From assembly GCA_022494885.1 (NCBI GenBank), contig JAGVSM010000430.1, forward strand, positions 1 through 64,000: 64,000 nt of DNA. Direction: 5' to 3'. This DNA comes from Micrasema longulum. Taxonomy: Eukaryota > Arthropoda > Insecta > Trichoptera > Brachycentridae. The position numbers and the translations under genes are program-made. The notes under the pieces are model-generated. The model had not been told where the DNA came from, made no database searches, and worked only from the letters and a program-made list of their open reading frames with translations. Shown here piece by piece: positions 53,303 to 63,650 of the stretch (position 1 is the stretch's first letter; every line of letters starts with the position of its first letter).

Positions 53303-53700
53303 TTATATAGTCTACTAAGTTACATAACGCATTTTTAGTGTAAATTTCAAATCTGACAAAGTGATGTTTGTGTAATCTATATCTTTAAATTTTGTATTGT
53401 ACACTGAAAAAGTCCTACATAAAAAAGCATTTTTAACACACGATGTTTTACTTATCGGTACATGAAACAGGTCATAGAAGATCGAAAGGTAGACACTAGC
53501 AGTGTTATCTTTGATTTATATGTGTCCATCGGTGATGCCAGAGTAAAAAAAAATCTAATCCATTTAGGATAAGGACAGACATCTTTCTTGATGTTTTGTA
53601 ATGTAAAGTTACATTTATTGTCCTGGATTTATTGCGACATTTATTGTTATTATTATTATTATCATTATTAGATAGATTCCACACCGTCTTGTGATGTGGC
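53303..53700 (-). pseudogene. Non-LTR RT tail, minus strand
   Basis: The minus frame from about 53518 reads IKDNTASVYLSIFYDLFHVP, ISKTSCVKNAFLCRTFSVYN, TKFKDIDYTNITLSDLKFTL, KMRYVT-stop (stop near 53308). The 'R…YN…I…L..FK..LK' end is that of LINE ORF2 tails. A 65-codon frame farther upstream (53505-53702), with an (ATT)n-encoded Asn run, may be its eroded continuation. Confidence 0.65.
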
Positions 53701-53709
53701 AAGTATCTG

Positions 53710-54400
53710 TAGGTACATTGACATACTATACAATACCTCGGTGTGTAGATGCCGCCATGATTTCAATTAAATAATTTAATTACGTCGTACGATTCAGATA
53801 TGAAACGTTTTCGAGAACCAAACAAATTCATTAAAATGTAACGCCATCTTTAAATTGATATATTGTTCTTGTTTGCAAAAGAGAAGCGACAAATTTGTAT
53901 AAATTGCTTCACGAAATTCAACTGTGGAAAATTCTGATTTTATTCCTGAAGGAAAATAAGTCGAAAAGGAAATCTACATTTTCACGGAAAAACAAAACAA
54001 CCAACGGCTTATTTTATGAGTAAGGTGTGAAAAGGAAGGTATTACGTAAGGGTCTTACGTTGACGACATCTCATTTATTAGTGGTTCCTCTGACTACATG
54101 GTATAATATTTTTACGACCCTCTATAAATCTGTATTGTGTTATCTGAGGAGTAATAAATATCCGTAATAATTAAGGAATCCCGCTTGAATTTTCATGAAG
54201 ATGGCGTTGGCCACAGAATTTCATACTTGGCTTGTGGGTTATTTATCTATAGTAAATGCTCTAAATACTGATATATACTTGCAAAAATACACATCTAAAA
54301 AAAACATTTGATCAATGGGCATTTTTGTATAAAACGTGTCTTTAGTGAGTCTACAGTTGAAATATGTAAGTTCCAAATGAAACTTATTTTAATATTAAAT
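53710..54400. other. Unassigned AT-rich sequence
   Basis: Nothing recognised. Confidence 0.35.
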
Positions 54401-54436
54401 TTCTATTTGAAGCCCTAACTTTGTGGTTATTCATTA

Positions 54437-54551
54437 TAATAAAATAAATAAAACAACTTTGTTTTTAACCACTATTTTTTTTGCTTTGAAACCGGTCAGT
54501 GAAAATTAAAAATTAGTGGTTAAAAACAAAGTTGTTTTATTTATTTTATTA
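54437..54551. repeat. Perfect 38-bp inverted repeat (hairpin)
   Basis: taataaaataaataaaacaa (plus 18 more) at 54437-54474 is exactly inverted at 54514-54551, with a 39-bp loop. The loop holds accggtcagtgaaaat, similar to accggtcggtgataaaat at 21.60 kb. The perfect arms suggest a recent origin or gene conversion. It looks like a tiny foldback MITE. Confidence 0.85.
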
Positions 54552-54597
54552 ACGAGCATTTCATTATGGGTTACTTACCCTAATTAGATAGTAAACT

Positions 54598-54702
54598 GAA
54601 TCATCATTCCCTTTTCGCATCTATTGGTGCATTGGGCACTGCATCAAAACACCTTATAAATCAATATTTCATGTCGACTCTGTCGGAGCCTCTTGCATTT
54701 TT
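54598..54702 (-). mobile_element. SINE family B, deleted copy 6
   Basis: The tail and body end (atcatcattcccttttcgca, attggtgcattgggcactgc) are followed directly by a scrap of the head side (atttcatgtcg…gcctcttgcat), so the middle is deleted. Confidence 0.55.
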
Positions 54703-54849
54703 TTTATTTTATTATTTCATTGGAAAGCCAACAGACATTTATAAATTTATAAGATACAATTGTACGCTAATCTGTCTTTCAACCTTATCTTTATTTTCTA
54801 ATTTATTCATTATTGACTGTATGTTTTTATACAACAATAAATAATAAAT

Positions 54850-55365
54850 CTTACATATTCTAGCTCTGAGGCAGCGGAGCATTTTGGGTACAATAAATTT
54901 ATTTTTTGAATAAATACGTGAATAAAGTAGGTATACAATAACAGCAATATATTTTCTCACACGGTGTAATATTCGACGCGAAAATCTTAGATAAAGTTAG
55001 TTAGAAATTATAATTATTGTTTGCGGTGTTGCCACTCGGCTGATTGTCGAAATCAAATTAAGGAACAAACAAGCAACCTGCCAACTGGGGTGAAGTTGTC
55101 ACGTACGAATTAAATGTTGCCAATTGTTCCGACTAGGTTCGTATCTGTCTACGCATAAAGAACCCGGGGTAAGTCGTTCAAAACATAATTTCGCAAACTT
55201 GAAAATACTGCAAAGTAACCACACTGTGAAAAGAATAATAATTAAGATTAATTCAAATTAATAAATAGCATGTGATGTTTTATATAAACGTACTCAATTA
55301 ACCATTTTTATTTTTAGGTAACTTCGCCATAGGTATAGAAGACATAACAATCTTTAAATCTGGGT
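54850..55365. other. Unassigned sequence
   Basis: A patch at 55025-55170 is GC-balanced (gccactcggctgattgtcga), with broken frames. Nothing recognised. Confidence 0.3.
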
Positions 55366-55369
55366 GGAA

Positions 55370-55690
55370 TATGTTCGTGATATCCACAAAATCTCTTCAG
55401 GACGTTACAAGCATGTTAACACTTTGTATCTTGGAGCCGTGTAAACACATGATTATATAACCATACGTTGTGTCCCGATCCCGTGTTTTCACGTGGTTTA
55501 CCATCTGTCTAAAAAGTGCATTTTATTGACATCTAGTGACTTTTATTAGTACTGTTTCACTGCTGGTAAATCACGTAAAAACACTGGATCGGGACACAAC
55601 GCGTGTTTATTATAATCACGAGTTGACACGGCTCCGGGATACAAAGCACAAAAAAGGAGTGAGGCCCTGTATATGTGCGAACATAGCAAT
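55370..55690. mobile_element. Long inverted-repeat element (MITE/foldback)
   Basis: The left arm 55420-55504 (cactttgtatcttggagccg … gttgtgtcccgatcccgtgt …) is inverted at 55563-55648 (… actggatcgggacacaacg … acggctccgggatacaaag), at about 75% identity by eye, around a loop of about 58 bp. Weaker outer similarity (tatgttcg…) suggests ends near 55370 and 55690. There is no ORF across the arms. Confidence 0.7.
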
Positions 55691-55959
55691 GCGCAATGTG
55701 GCTCTCAGTAAAGGCCAATGTTGGCAAAACTATCATACAAAAATGACGTATTTAATTGTTTTAAATAAATGTGAGAAATTTGAATTGATTTAACTCAGTA
55801 TTGTCATAATTTTGACACTTTTAAGAAATCTTTCACAAAGCATGAAATTTCACAAAAATGGGCCGGGCACAGGGTAAATTCTATGTGTATTCGGCCGGTG
55901 CTCAAAGCGTTAAGTTGTGTGACAAATCTACTCATAAACACAATATGGGCATTGGAGTA

Positions 55960-56200
55960 TGTAAACATAAGTTAATAATAGAAAATTTGATAAATAATTG
56001 CACGTTTTGACTTCTGATGACATGGTTGGAAACATCGAAAAAGATTTAATGCAACAAAGATGGGACAAAAGTTATAGCATTAAATCTTTTGAAAATTCAT
56101 ATAAGGTCCATCTTCGCTCTACGCTTCTTAAATGAAAAGAGATTAAGAGATTGCTCTCTTTCTACGTAGGAATAATAATTATCTGCAATGCAAACAACGA
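55960..56200 (-). pseudogene. LINE R fragment, minus strand
   Basis: The reverse complement encodes the same block as the 24.4-kb LINE: gagcaatctcttaatctctt, the ERRxEMDL-like segment (damaged), and a region like LLQSISFHVPNRVTRSQ. It is an internal fragment without the 3' end. Confidence 0.7.
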
Positions 56201-56259
56201 TGCTACTTTTGTAAGAAAACGGTGCTGGACAGACTAAGATGCTGAAATCACAAACATTA

Positions 56260-56355
56260 AGCAGAATGGTGAATGTTTTAATAAAGTATTGAATCAGCTA
56301 ATAACAGGTCACAAGACCCGTAAATGCCTAGACTTCTACATTCCCTAATATTTGA
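56260..56355 (-). repeat. M1 fragment, inverted
   Basis: 'aagcagaatggtgaatgttt', 'aacaggtcacaagacccgta' and 'aatgcctagacttctacatt' match reversed M1 interior. Confidence 0.65.
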
Positions 56356-56574
56356 TCCATCTCGCTTGAAATGGTAGTCTAGACCAGACAGAAAACAGTT
56401 GTTTCATTTTTAATTCTTGAAATAGTGCACACATATACATATTTTTACGTGGGCTCTAATGATAACATGAAATATATTTATAATTTACAAGTTGTTTAAA
56501 ACATCGTAAAGTTTAAATGCAGATATTTTTTTACATATTTATTATTTAAATAAAAGTAAAATTAGCAATTTGTT

Positions 56575-56830
56575 GGCCTCGTGGTGTAGTGGTCAGCGCG
56601 TTTGCCTACCATGCAAGAGGCTTCGGGTTCGATCCCCGACATGGTTGACATTAATTTATTTTTTATGTGTTTTTACACTAGAATATTTCATAGTCCCTGG
56701 ACTGGTACCATAAGCGTTAGACTGATCATCTTACCTTCGTATAACAAAAATGATCGACATACGCCGCGATTGGTGTACCAATGCAGTGCCCTATGCACCA
56801 TTGTGTGCGAAAAAGGAATGATGAAAATCA
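56575..56830 (+). mobile_element. SINE family B, copy 7 (best preserved)
   Basis: The head ggcctcgtggtgtagtggtc carries A box tggtgtagtgg (56582-56592) and B box ggttcgatccc (56626-56636). The anticodon-arm-like 'gcgcgtttgcctaccatgca' recalls tRNA-Val. The body includes 'agaatatttcatagtccctg', 'gactggtacc', 'gattggtgtaccaatgcagt' and 'gccctatgcaccat', ending near ggaatgatgaaaat. Both Pol III boxes are intact. Confidence 0.88.
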
Positions 56831-57179
56831 GCAATGGCGATCTGTATCTTAAAGTAAATATAAACACTAATAGTGTAGCGAGAGATTAAAAAAGATATAT
56901 ATGTAGATTAAGAAACGATTACTTCATATAATTCGTACACATAATATTTATTATCGTGGTATTTTTTTTTACAGGACCTCGACTCACATGTTTTATACGT
57001 GTATGATACATATCATTAATTGTAGTGCTTTCACACTTATAGATTACGCAGACAGGGTATAGTCTAAGCTTATAACCGAGTTGCACAGTTGCCCTGCAAG
57101 ACATCGGACCCTCCCTTATGTATTACATGACTTTATAATTGTTCTTTATTATTTATGTTTAAGTAACATTATATATTCT

Positions 57180-57584
57180 GAGCACATATACTATTTGCAA
57201 ACCCGGCAAAATCCAAAATCCAAAAAAGTGAGATATTAATTGAAACTCATTCAGAATACAATTTTTTACAATAATTATAACATTATCAGTTAAAACATAT
57301 GGCTTTATTTGTAAGAACTTGACTTTTAAATTATCGGGTTTGTTGCAAACATAGCAACTTCTACTTAAGTATTGTAAAATTGGAATGTATAAAGTTAAAT
57401 TTATTATTTCACTACTGTTTCTTGACATAATCTTACTTATATCATCACTGCTTACGTATAAAATATTTACTGATTATAATAAAAAAAATAAGTTAAAAAA
57501 AAAGTTGAAGTACTGTATCAGTTTTTTATGATTTGCTCAAAATAAAGAAAGATGGATTTTGTCAGGATTGCAATTAGTACCCTC
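57180..57584. mobile_element. MITE family E, complete copy 3
   Basis: The left end gagcacatatactatttgca (with aacccggcaaaatcc) and the right end 'ggattttgtcaggattgcaa' with 'ttagtaccctc' are inverted repeats. The interior aligns with the 35.8-kb copy in order. It has no ORF. Confidence 0.8.
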
Positions 57585-57649
57585 ATATATATATAATTTA
57601 TATTTATATAAAAATTATTATTTAATTCTTACGCTTGATTAGCTGTGCA

Positions 57650-57800
57650 TTTATAATTAAGTAGTTTTTTTTTATTATTGTTATATTAGTATAGAACTAC
57701 ATTAAAACATAAAGAATCTCCATCTTAAAACAGGCTGAGCCGTATTAGATGGAGACTATCCTAACCAGAGGACGCTCCGTATTCATTTTGTAACTCACTA
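57650..57800 (+). repeat. Dispersed repeat DD, copy 2
   Basis: 'ttgttatattagtatagaac', 'tccatcttaaaacaggctga' and 'attagatggagactatccta' match the reversed copy at 25.32-25.50 kb. Confidence 0.55.
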
Positions 57801-58374
57801 CTTTTATTCCTTGGCATTAAATATGTTTACTTAATAATGGAATAAATTTATAGATAAAATAAAAAAATAATAGTAAAAGGGCCTTACATATAAACTCGGT
57901 GATACTAATAAGGATGAATAATAGAATAAGGATGGATGGTATTCCCATCCAAATTATACCACTATATTTAAATGCAACTTTCTGCCGTGTTTATGAGTAA
58001 AGCCCAAAATAATTATATGCGATTGGACTATACGCTATTAGATTGATTTTTGTAAACTACATCTAAAACAAGCGTAAAAGAGTAATTAGGTTCTTGTTTT
58101 GTTTGAAACACCATCTGCAAAACTATTCCGGTGAAAGTATAAATGCAATAAGCTCAAATAGAATCGGAAAGCGATGTTACATTTATTGGTTCAATGGAAA
58201 CCGAATAGAAGACAGAAAATGCAATATTAAATTAGCCAGTTTGAAAGAAAAATGATGATATCATCGAAATGTTTTATTGGTATCGCTGTAGATACAAATA
58301 TTTCTTTAACCTTTTGAAAAATTTAACGGATACAGAATTCAACTAACATTTTGAACATATTTAAACATGGATGA
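57801..58374. other. Unassigned sequence
   Basis: Partly similar to the DD flank at 25.7 kb; otherwise nothing recognised. Confidence 0.3.
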
Positions 58375-58862
58375 AAAAATTTTAAAAGAAGGAAATATAT
58401 TAGTTTAGGCATCCACAGGGCTTATGACCCGTCGTTGACTAGTTTAAATGACCATTTCACACACTGTGTAACATTCACCATTCTGCCTATATTCGAACAT
58501 CTATTCCTTCGATTCTTCCACCTGTTGACGTTTGTGAAGTTAGAGAGCTAAAACCTTTATTTTTGCCGGTGAGATTCGTATGATTAAATTATTTTACGTA
58601 CATACTAGACAACGCCTGAAAATAGTTTTCAATTTTAATTCTTCATTTTAGACCAGGTGGATTTATCAACAATGTTTTGAGTTTGTTTAAATATTTGTAG
58701 ACAGGGACCGGATTCAACCCCCAGGGAGTTAACATTATTAAGAAGGTAATACAGAAATTTCTTCATCTCTGTTGTAATATGTTAATATTAACAGTTGTTT
58801 AGGGGGTTGAGTCCAGTTTTTGTCGACAAAAATTTATGCAAATCCAAAACGTTGTTGATTAA
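58375..58862 (+). mobile_element. M1 MITE, longest copy
   Basis: The interior runs 'aaaagaaggaaatatattag', 'gcatccacagggcttatgac', 'ccgtcgttgactagtttaaa', 'taacattcaccattctgcct', 'ccacctgttgacgtttgtga', 'gagctaaaacctttattttt', 'actagacaacgcctgaaaat' and 'cattttagaccaggtgg'. It is followed by a 195-bp foldback (58668-58862): 'tcaacaatgttttgagtttg' … 'cagggaccggattcaacccc', inverted as 'ggggttgagtccagtttttg' … 'ccaaaacgttgttgatt'. The foldback alone looks like a stripped two-terminus derivative. Confidence 0.8.
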
Positions 58863-59785
58863 CCTTTTGAAGTTTTATGCATTTAATATGATTTATAAAA
58901 AGAAAAAAAATATTTTGTTGACATTATGAAACATTTTTTGGGTATATCTTTTAAGTGGACTTCTTTACATATTTAACATACATTTTTTAAAAATACATAA
59001 GACTGCATGTAGGTAACTTTTGACCTATTAAAATGTGGAGTTTGTATCATACCTAAATTCATTCATTAACTGAAAATATCGAATGTGTGTGATTTATTGG
59101 GGTGTTTTTTTTTTATAATCCGTTGACACATAATAAATCAGTGAGCTTGAGAAAGAAGTTGATTGGTGTTCTTTGTGTTTTTGTTAGTAAAAACTTTTAT
59201 TTATAGTATGCTATTATGTGATTTATTTGAATCATTCAATATTTTTTATACGAATTGTGATTAGTATCGAAAAGTCTAGAAATTTTGAGACTTAGCCTCC
59301 GAGTCATGTCTCAGTTTTGAGACTCAAATTTGTGTCGAGATTGGAAACTAGTTACAGTACCATGTGGATTTGTACAATACGTCTGTAATGGGCCTTAAAC
59401 CCTTCAATGCCCAATTTTTCTAATTCTAACCAAAACCTATTTTTTTTATTTTTTTTATGCAAATTCTGGGGAAAAAATATTATCTTTAGTTTTATATATA
59501 GATTTTTGTTTATGTGGACAATATGCTTCATTGGGCATTAAAATATTAAAAAATACCAGAATGCAAGGAAAACAAGAAATACCGATTCTTATTTTATTAT
59601 ATTTTCTAATAAAAACAAAACGCAGTATGGAATTTAAACAATGGTTACAATATGTCGGAGAAATATATACATTAAATGTGTCTCAATTACATTATGAGTA
59701 TAAAATTTATTATAACATAATAATATTTACTCAAAGCACTAGTTTTAGTCACAAATTTTTTTCTGTATTCGTTTTACTATTGTAC
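58863..59785. other. Unassigned; unrecognised 94-codon frame
   Basis: A plus frame at 59531-59815 ends in a hydrophobic segment. 'ttcattgggcattaaaat' there and 'ttcaatgcccaatttttc' at 59.40 kb form an inverted pair. No assignment. Confidence 0.25.
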
Positions 59786-59882
59786 ATGTTAGTGAGGGTG
59801 AGTATATATATTTAGGGTGTGTGAGGGTGTATGTATATGTGTATGGGTGTGTGAGTATTGTATGTATGCGAGAGTGTGTACT
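59786..59882 (+). repeat. GT-rich minisatellite-like tract
   Basis: Runs of gtgtgtgagggtgtatgtat and gtgtatgggtgtgtgagtat form an imperfect short-period repeat on the plus strand. Confidence 0.6.
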
Positions 59883-60235
59883 GAATATAAGTGGACTTAT
59901 TGAACAATGATTATCAAAAAATATCTGTTTTTTTTAAACCTTAATGAGGAAACCTATCAACCACCTTATCAATCGATGTAAAATTGTTAAGATTGTTTAG
60001 AACATCTTTTTGTAAACATCTTTTTATACTCGTATAGTAATGGAAGTTGTGGAAACAAGTATAACTTCAAATCCTTTTTAAAAAAAAACAAAGAAAACAC
60101 CATTTGAACTTTAGCGAAATTACACTTTTGACAGAATACGTGCAACTGAATTTTTGTTGCAAATTTCATCCAAAAATTTTACCCTGGTGGCAACTTTTAA
60201 AAATAAATTATAATGGCTAGTATGTATAAAACATA

Positions 60236-60330
60236 ATAAACTGGTGGCCGAGTGATAAACATGTTTGAAATTACTTTTATACACCGATTATTGGTATGTA
60301 GCAAATCGTCTACATTGGGCATTGTAGGGT
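60236..60330 (-). repeat. Dispersed repeat J, copy 2
   Basis: 'gagtgataaacatgtttgaa', 'ttatacaccgattattggta' and 'cgtctacattgggcattg' are the reverse complement of 22.57-22.67 kb with some changes. Confidence 0.55.
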
Positions 60331-60339
60331 AAACGTTTT

Positions 60340-60740
60340 AAGCTTAATAGTAATTTGCTGTAATATGTATTGTATCATTTCACGTTTCCGTTATAAAGGC
60401 ATTATACTAAGACATAAGATATTAGATCTTAGTATACAGTTAAGTTTAGTTAGGATCTAAGGATTTCATGGTTGAACAATTGGTAGCGTGAAACACAGTA
60501 AGAGCACGACTAGAGCTTAGACAATACTGACTGAGATTATTGCTAATATTATTTAATTTTATTATTTATTTATTAGAATTAAGTATTGGGTGCTAACGTA
60601 TGTTGAGTAAACTAAATGTTACACGTCATTCAAAAGACAATTTTCGAAAGATAATATTGTAAAGACTATATTTCATCCTGCCCCATTTAAGTAGCGCGTG
60701 ATTAAGCACGAGTCTAAATGATATTTTGCTACGTTAAGAT
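60340..60740. other. Unassigned AT-rich sequence
   Basis: Nothing recognised. Confidence 0.3.
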
Positions 60741-60978
60741 TCTAGCATGGCAATACCACGTTAGACCGTGCATTGCTTGAAAAGAAAAGATTGCCTGTGA
60801 GAAGCGGAAGAAACGTGCAACGTAACAAAATCAAGGATGTAGTCCTTTTATTATCGAGGAAGCATAGCCTTAGGGCATGTAAGTACTATGTAATTGAATT
60901 TGTAATCGTATTGTCGTTTCAATTTCCCAGAACAAAGAATCTAATACGTTATTTTTGTCCATAATTATAGACTTCCTA
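60741..60978 (+). other. Possible exon with a 52-bp intron
   Basis: A frame just after a stop at 60744 reads HGNTTLDRALLEKKRLPVRS, GRNVQRNKIKDVVLLLSRKH, SLRAC. It meets gtaagtacta (from about 60879), and about 50 bp on a pyrimidine stretch ends in tttcaatttcccag (to about 60930), a credible short intron. The basic protein segment is not recognised; it could be a transposase or ORF1 piece or a host exon. Confidence 0.25.
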
Positions 60979-62395
60979 AACACCCTATTTTACTTTAAAT
61001 ATATTTATAATATACAGTATATTACCAACTTTATAATAGATTATAATTACACATGTCTAAATCCTGACAATTTAAGTCAATTTCAACCTACAAAATCTAA
61101 ATTATTAAATCCGGGTTTAATTCGACAACAATTAAATGGGTCGAAGTATTCTTTAAAATAACGACGCGTACAGCGATGGCTTACGCCAAGATTTTAGCCG
61201 GATGTACATTTGAAAACAAGAACCTTCCATATAATACTCTGGCTATTTGATGCGAAAACTTTTTGAATGTCTACATATCAGATATAAAAATAATTTAACC
61301 TGCATGATTGGTGTCAAGAATCAAATATTTAATATTTATTATCATTTTAATTTAATTTTCTAAATCATTTGACCATTTGGTCATTTAGATTGAATATTTA
61401 GCTAGGTAAACGCATAAAACTGTATAATTTTTTGCTTGTAAAAATAAAATTGTAATTTCGAGAGATGCCTTAGTTATTTTGCAAATTCCTGGTCTACATG
61501 TTTTAATTAGCAATACACAGTGATTATTGAGGCTCCGAGACTATTGAAATGTTGAATCCTATTTTTATCTTGAATCTTCACACATCTGGTGGGAAGGTCG
61601 GACATAATTATTGTCTTCATTTTGGAGAGATTCTCATCTTTACTGGTTGAGCGACACTGGTGAATATCGTATATTTTGTGAGGAGTTTGATCTGCATTTA
61701 TTTGTTCGGCTTACTTTTTGCATTGTCTTACAACGATGCACAGAGCGTGGCTGTAAACCAATAAAGGCGCAATTTTTTCCTAAATAATTAACTTTTAATT
61801 TTTTTGTAAGTCTTTGAAATATGTTTGATTTGAGTGATTTACATTCTTTTATTTTAAAATAAAATCTGGACATTTTTTTACACTCCTTACAGAAGGCCGT
61901 TACAATATACAATATTATCACAGATAAAAACAAATTGTTACCATTTATTCAAAATTAGCTATTATTTTTCGGCAATCATTTTCATAGTTATTTTAATTTT
62001 AAGACGAGACTACTTATAATTAAATCATTATTTTACAATGGATGGGGTAACATAACAGAAGTGAGGCAGGAAATGAAGTAATTACAAAACACGCGATGAT
62101 TGAAACTTATGGTATTTATTTCCTTTGATCTTTATTTGACTTATGGGGGTGCGTGCTGCGGCTTCACCCCAATGCCTTTCACCTGTAAAATGCCTACATA
62201 ATTAGTCAATTAAATAACTTTCTCAACATGATATTTATTGTGGTATGGAACTGACAATAGCGAAAGGCTTAAAGTCATGAAACTTAAAATTATTTTTACA
62301 TTTATGTATAGCGCATATTACCAAACAAAACATTTGTTGTATAATGTATTTATTTAAATAGTTGTAAAGAAAACTGAAACAACTAGCTATAACTT
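60979..62395. other. Unassigned AT-rich sequence
   Basis: No supported feature. A 97-codon minus frame at 61640-61933 is Lys/Ser-rich and unrecognised. Confidence 0.3.
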
Positions 62396-62397
62396 AT

Positions 62398-62595
62398 ATT
62401 ACTATCGATATATACTAAATGAAAATAGACGCACTATATCTGAATTATGCTATTTATATAAAGTATTAAATAATAAAGTAGACTGTTTTAACCTACTCTC
62501 CAAAATTAATCTTAATGTCCCCTTTGATATTTCTTGTCTTGATTTGGAAAATTTACTCGTCATAGGCAAACATTTAAAATGTAATATTGTTTAAA
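62398..62595 (+). pseudogene. RT-tail fragment 1
   Basis: The frame reads RYILNENRRTISELCYLYKV, LNNKVDCFNLLSKINLNVPF, DISC. It resembles the 'R…SELxxLYKVLNxKxDCxxLLSxINxxVP' segment of jockey-type ORF2 tails. It is cut at about 62590, where a different family begins. Confidence 0.7.
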
Positions 62596-62607
62596 AGGAA
62601 AGAAGTT

Positions 62608-63048
62608 GACTACGCGGATGTATGTTATCCAGATGCTAACTCTGAATTGCTTTAAAAGTTAGAACGATTGGATAATATTTAAATTCGTTATATCTTTAAT
62701 TTTCGCAAATTTGATCACATAATCGAGTATCGCACGCAACTACAATGGCTCAGTATCAGGTAAAGAAGAAACATTCACATTATATCACTTCTTCACAATA
62801 CTTTATATAATCCCACTTCGCCTGTTTATCTGAGAGAGCTCATCCAACCTCTTTCACAACACGGACTATCTCTTCGTTCTAGTAACGAGAGAACCCTTTT
62901 AATACCCTGTCATCGCTCTAATTTTCTGGCCTCCTCTTTCACAGTAGTAGACGCTCAATTGTGGAATATTCTACTCATTAATGTTAGAGAGGCCCCTTCT
63001 TTATTAACATTTAAGTCAAGATTGAAATGTCACTATCCAAATATTTAA
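62608..63048 (+). pseudogene. RT C-terminal remnant 2 (different LINE family)
   Basis: The frame reads DYADVCYPDANSELL-stop-KL, ERLDNI-stop-IRYIFNFRK, FDHIIEYRTQLQWLSIR-stop, RRNIHIISLLHNTLYNPTSP, VYLRELIQPLSQHGLSLRSS, SFTVVDAQLWNILLINVREA, PSLLTFKSRLKCHYPNI-stop. Several stops lie at expected sense positions, so it is a pseudogene, but the last ~95 codons are open. The pattern (ADVCYPD, LERLQNxxIRYIF, LQWLxIRxRR, ALWNxLP, FKxxLK) is a non-LTR RT tail. Confidence 0.85.
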
Positions 63049-63305
63049 ATTGTTCATTTATCCTTCTTCTTTCCTTCCCGTCCCCTCTCCTCTCTTCATA
63101 GAATAGTGTTATTTTTTTTTATTTGTACATTTATTTTTGTTAATCTTGGCTTTTAATTTTTGAAAAAATTGTAAGATGCAATATGTCCACGTATTTATAA
63201 TTTTCTCAAACTGAACGGTTTGGGTAGGTAGGAAGGAATTGCCTTAAGGCAATATGCTCGCCTTTATATGTATATATATTGTATATAAATAAAGTGTCAT
63301 ATATA
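63049..63305 (+). mobile_element. LINE 3' UTR with palindrome
   Basis: Follows the 62.6-kb ORF: pyrimidine-rich sequence, then 'ttgtaagatgcaatatg', then attgccttaaggcaat (63238-63253, a perfect 16-bp palindrome) and an A/T-rich end (tatataaataaagtg). Probably the 3' end of that LINE. Confidence 0.6.
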
Positions 63306-63454
63306 TAGAGTGTCAAATAAATCAAATAAATAAATAAGAAGTAGGAAATGGAGAGAATAATTGTTTCGCTTGTTTGAATTAATAAATAAATATTAAATAT
63401 ATTAAAACCACAAAATTGGTATAAATGCATTCAAACAACAAAAAAAATATTTTT

Positions 63455-63650
63455 TTTGAAAACGAGAGGGGAAACATTTTTGAGAAGAGATTCGGAAGTC
63501 TATGCATTTAAAAGGCTTGTGACAAGTCATTTGCTGGTAACACTGTAAAATGTATCATTAAGTCTATGTTTAAACATCCACATTTCCGATAGAAGATATA
63601 ATTGTTGAGAAAAGACTTTTGTGAAGTGAAAGTAATATTTCTATTAAAAT
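63455..63650 (+). mobile_element. M1 copy, partly deleted
   Basis: 'aacgagaggggaaacatttt', 'tgagaagagattcggaagtc', 'atgcatttaaaaggcttgtg', 'agtcatttgctggtaacact' and 'ttaaacatccacatttccg' follow the M1 order with a deletion after 'ctggt'. Confidence 0.65.

Noticed and set aside
56575..56645. Candidate tRNA-Val gene
   Set aside because: Same reason: good boxes but no acceptor stem, and a SINE body follows directly.
2226..60035. Recurring actcgta/tacgagt heptamer (for example 2227, 3950, 22614, 39306, 40425, 60027)
   Set aside because: The roughly nine occurrences I counted are close to what base composition predicts for both strands; no shared context.
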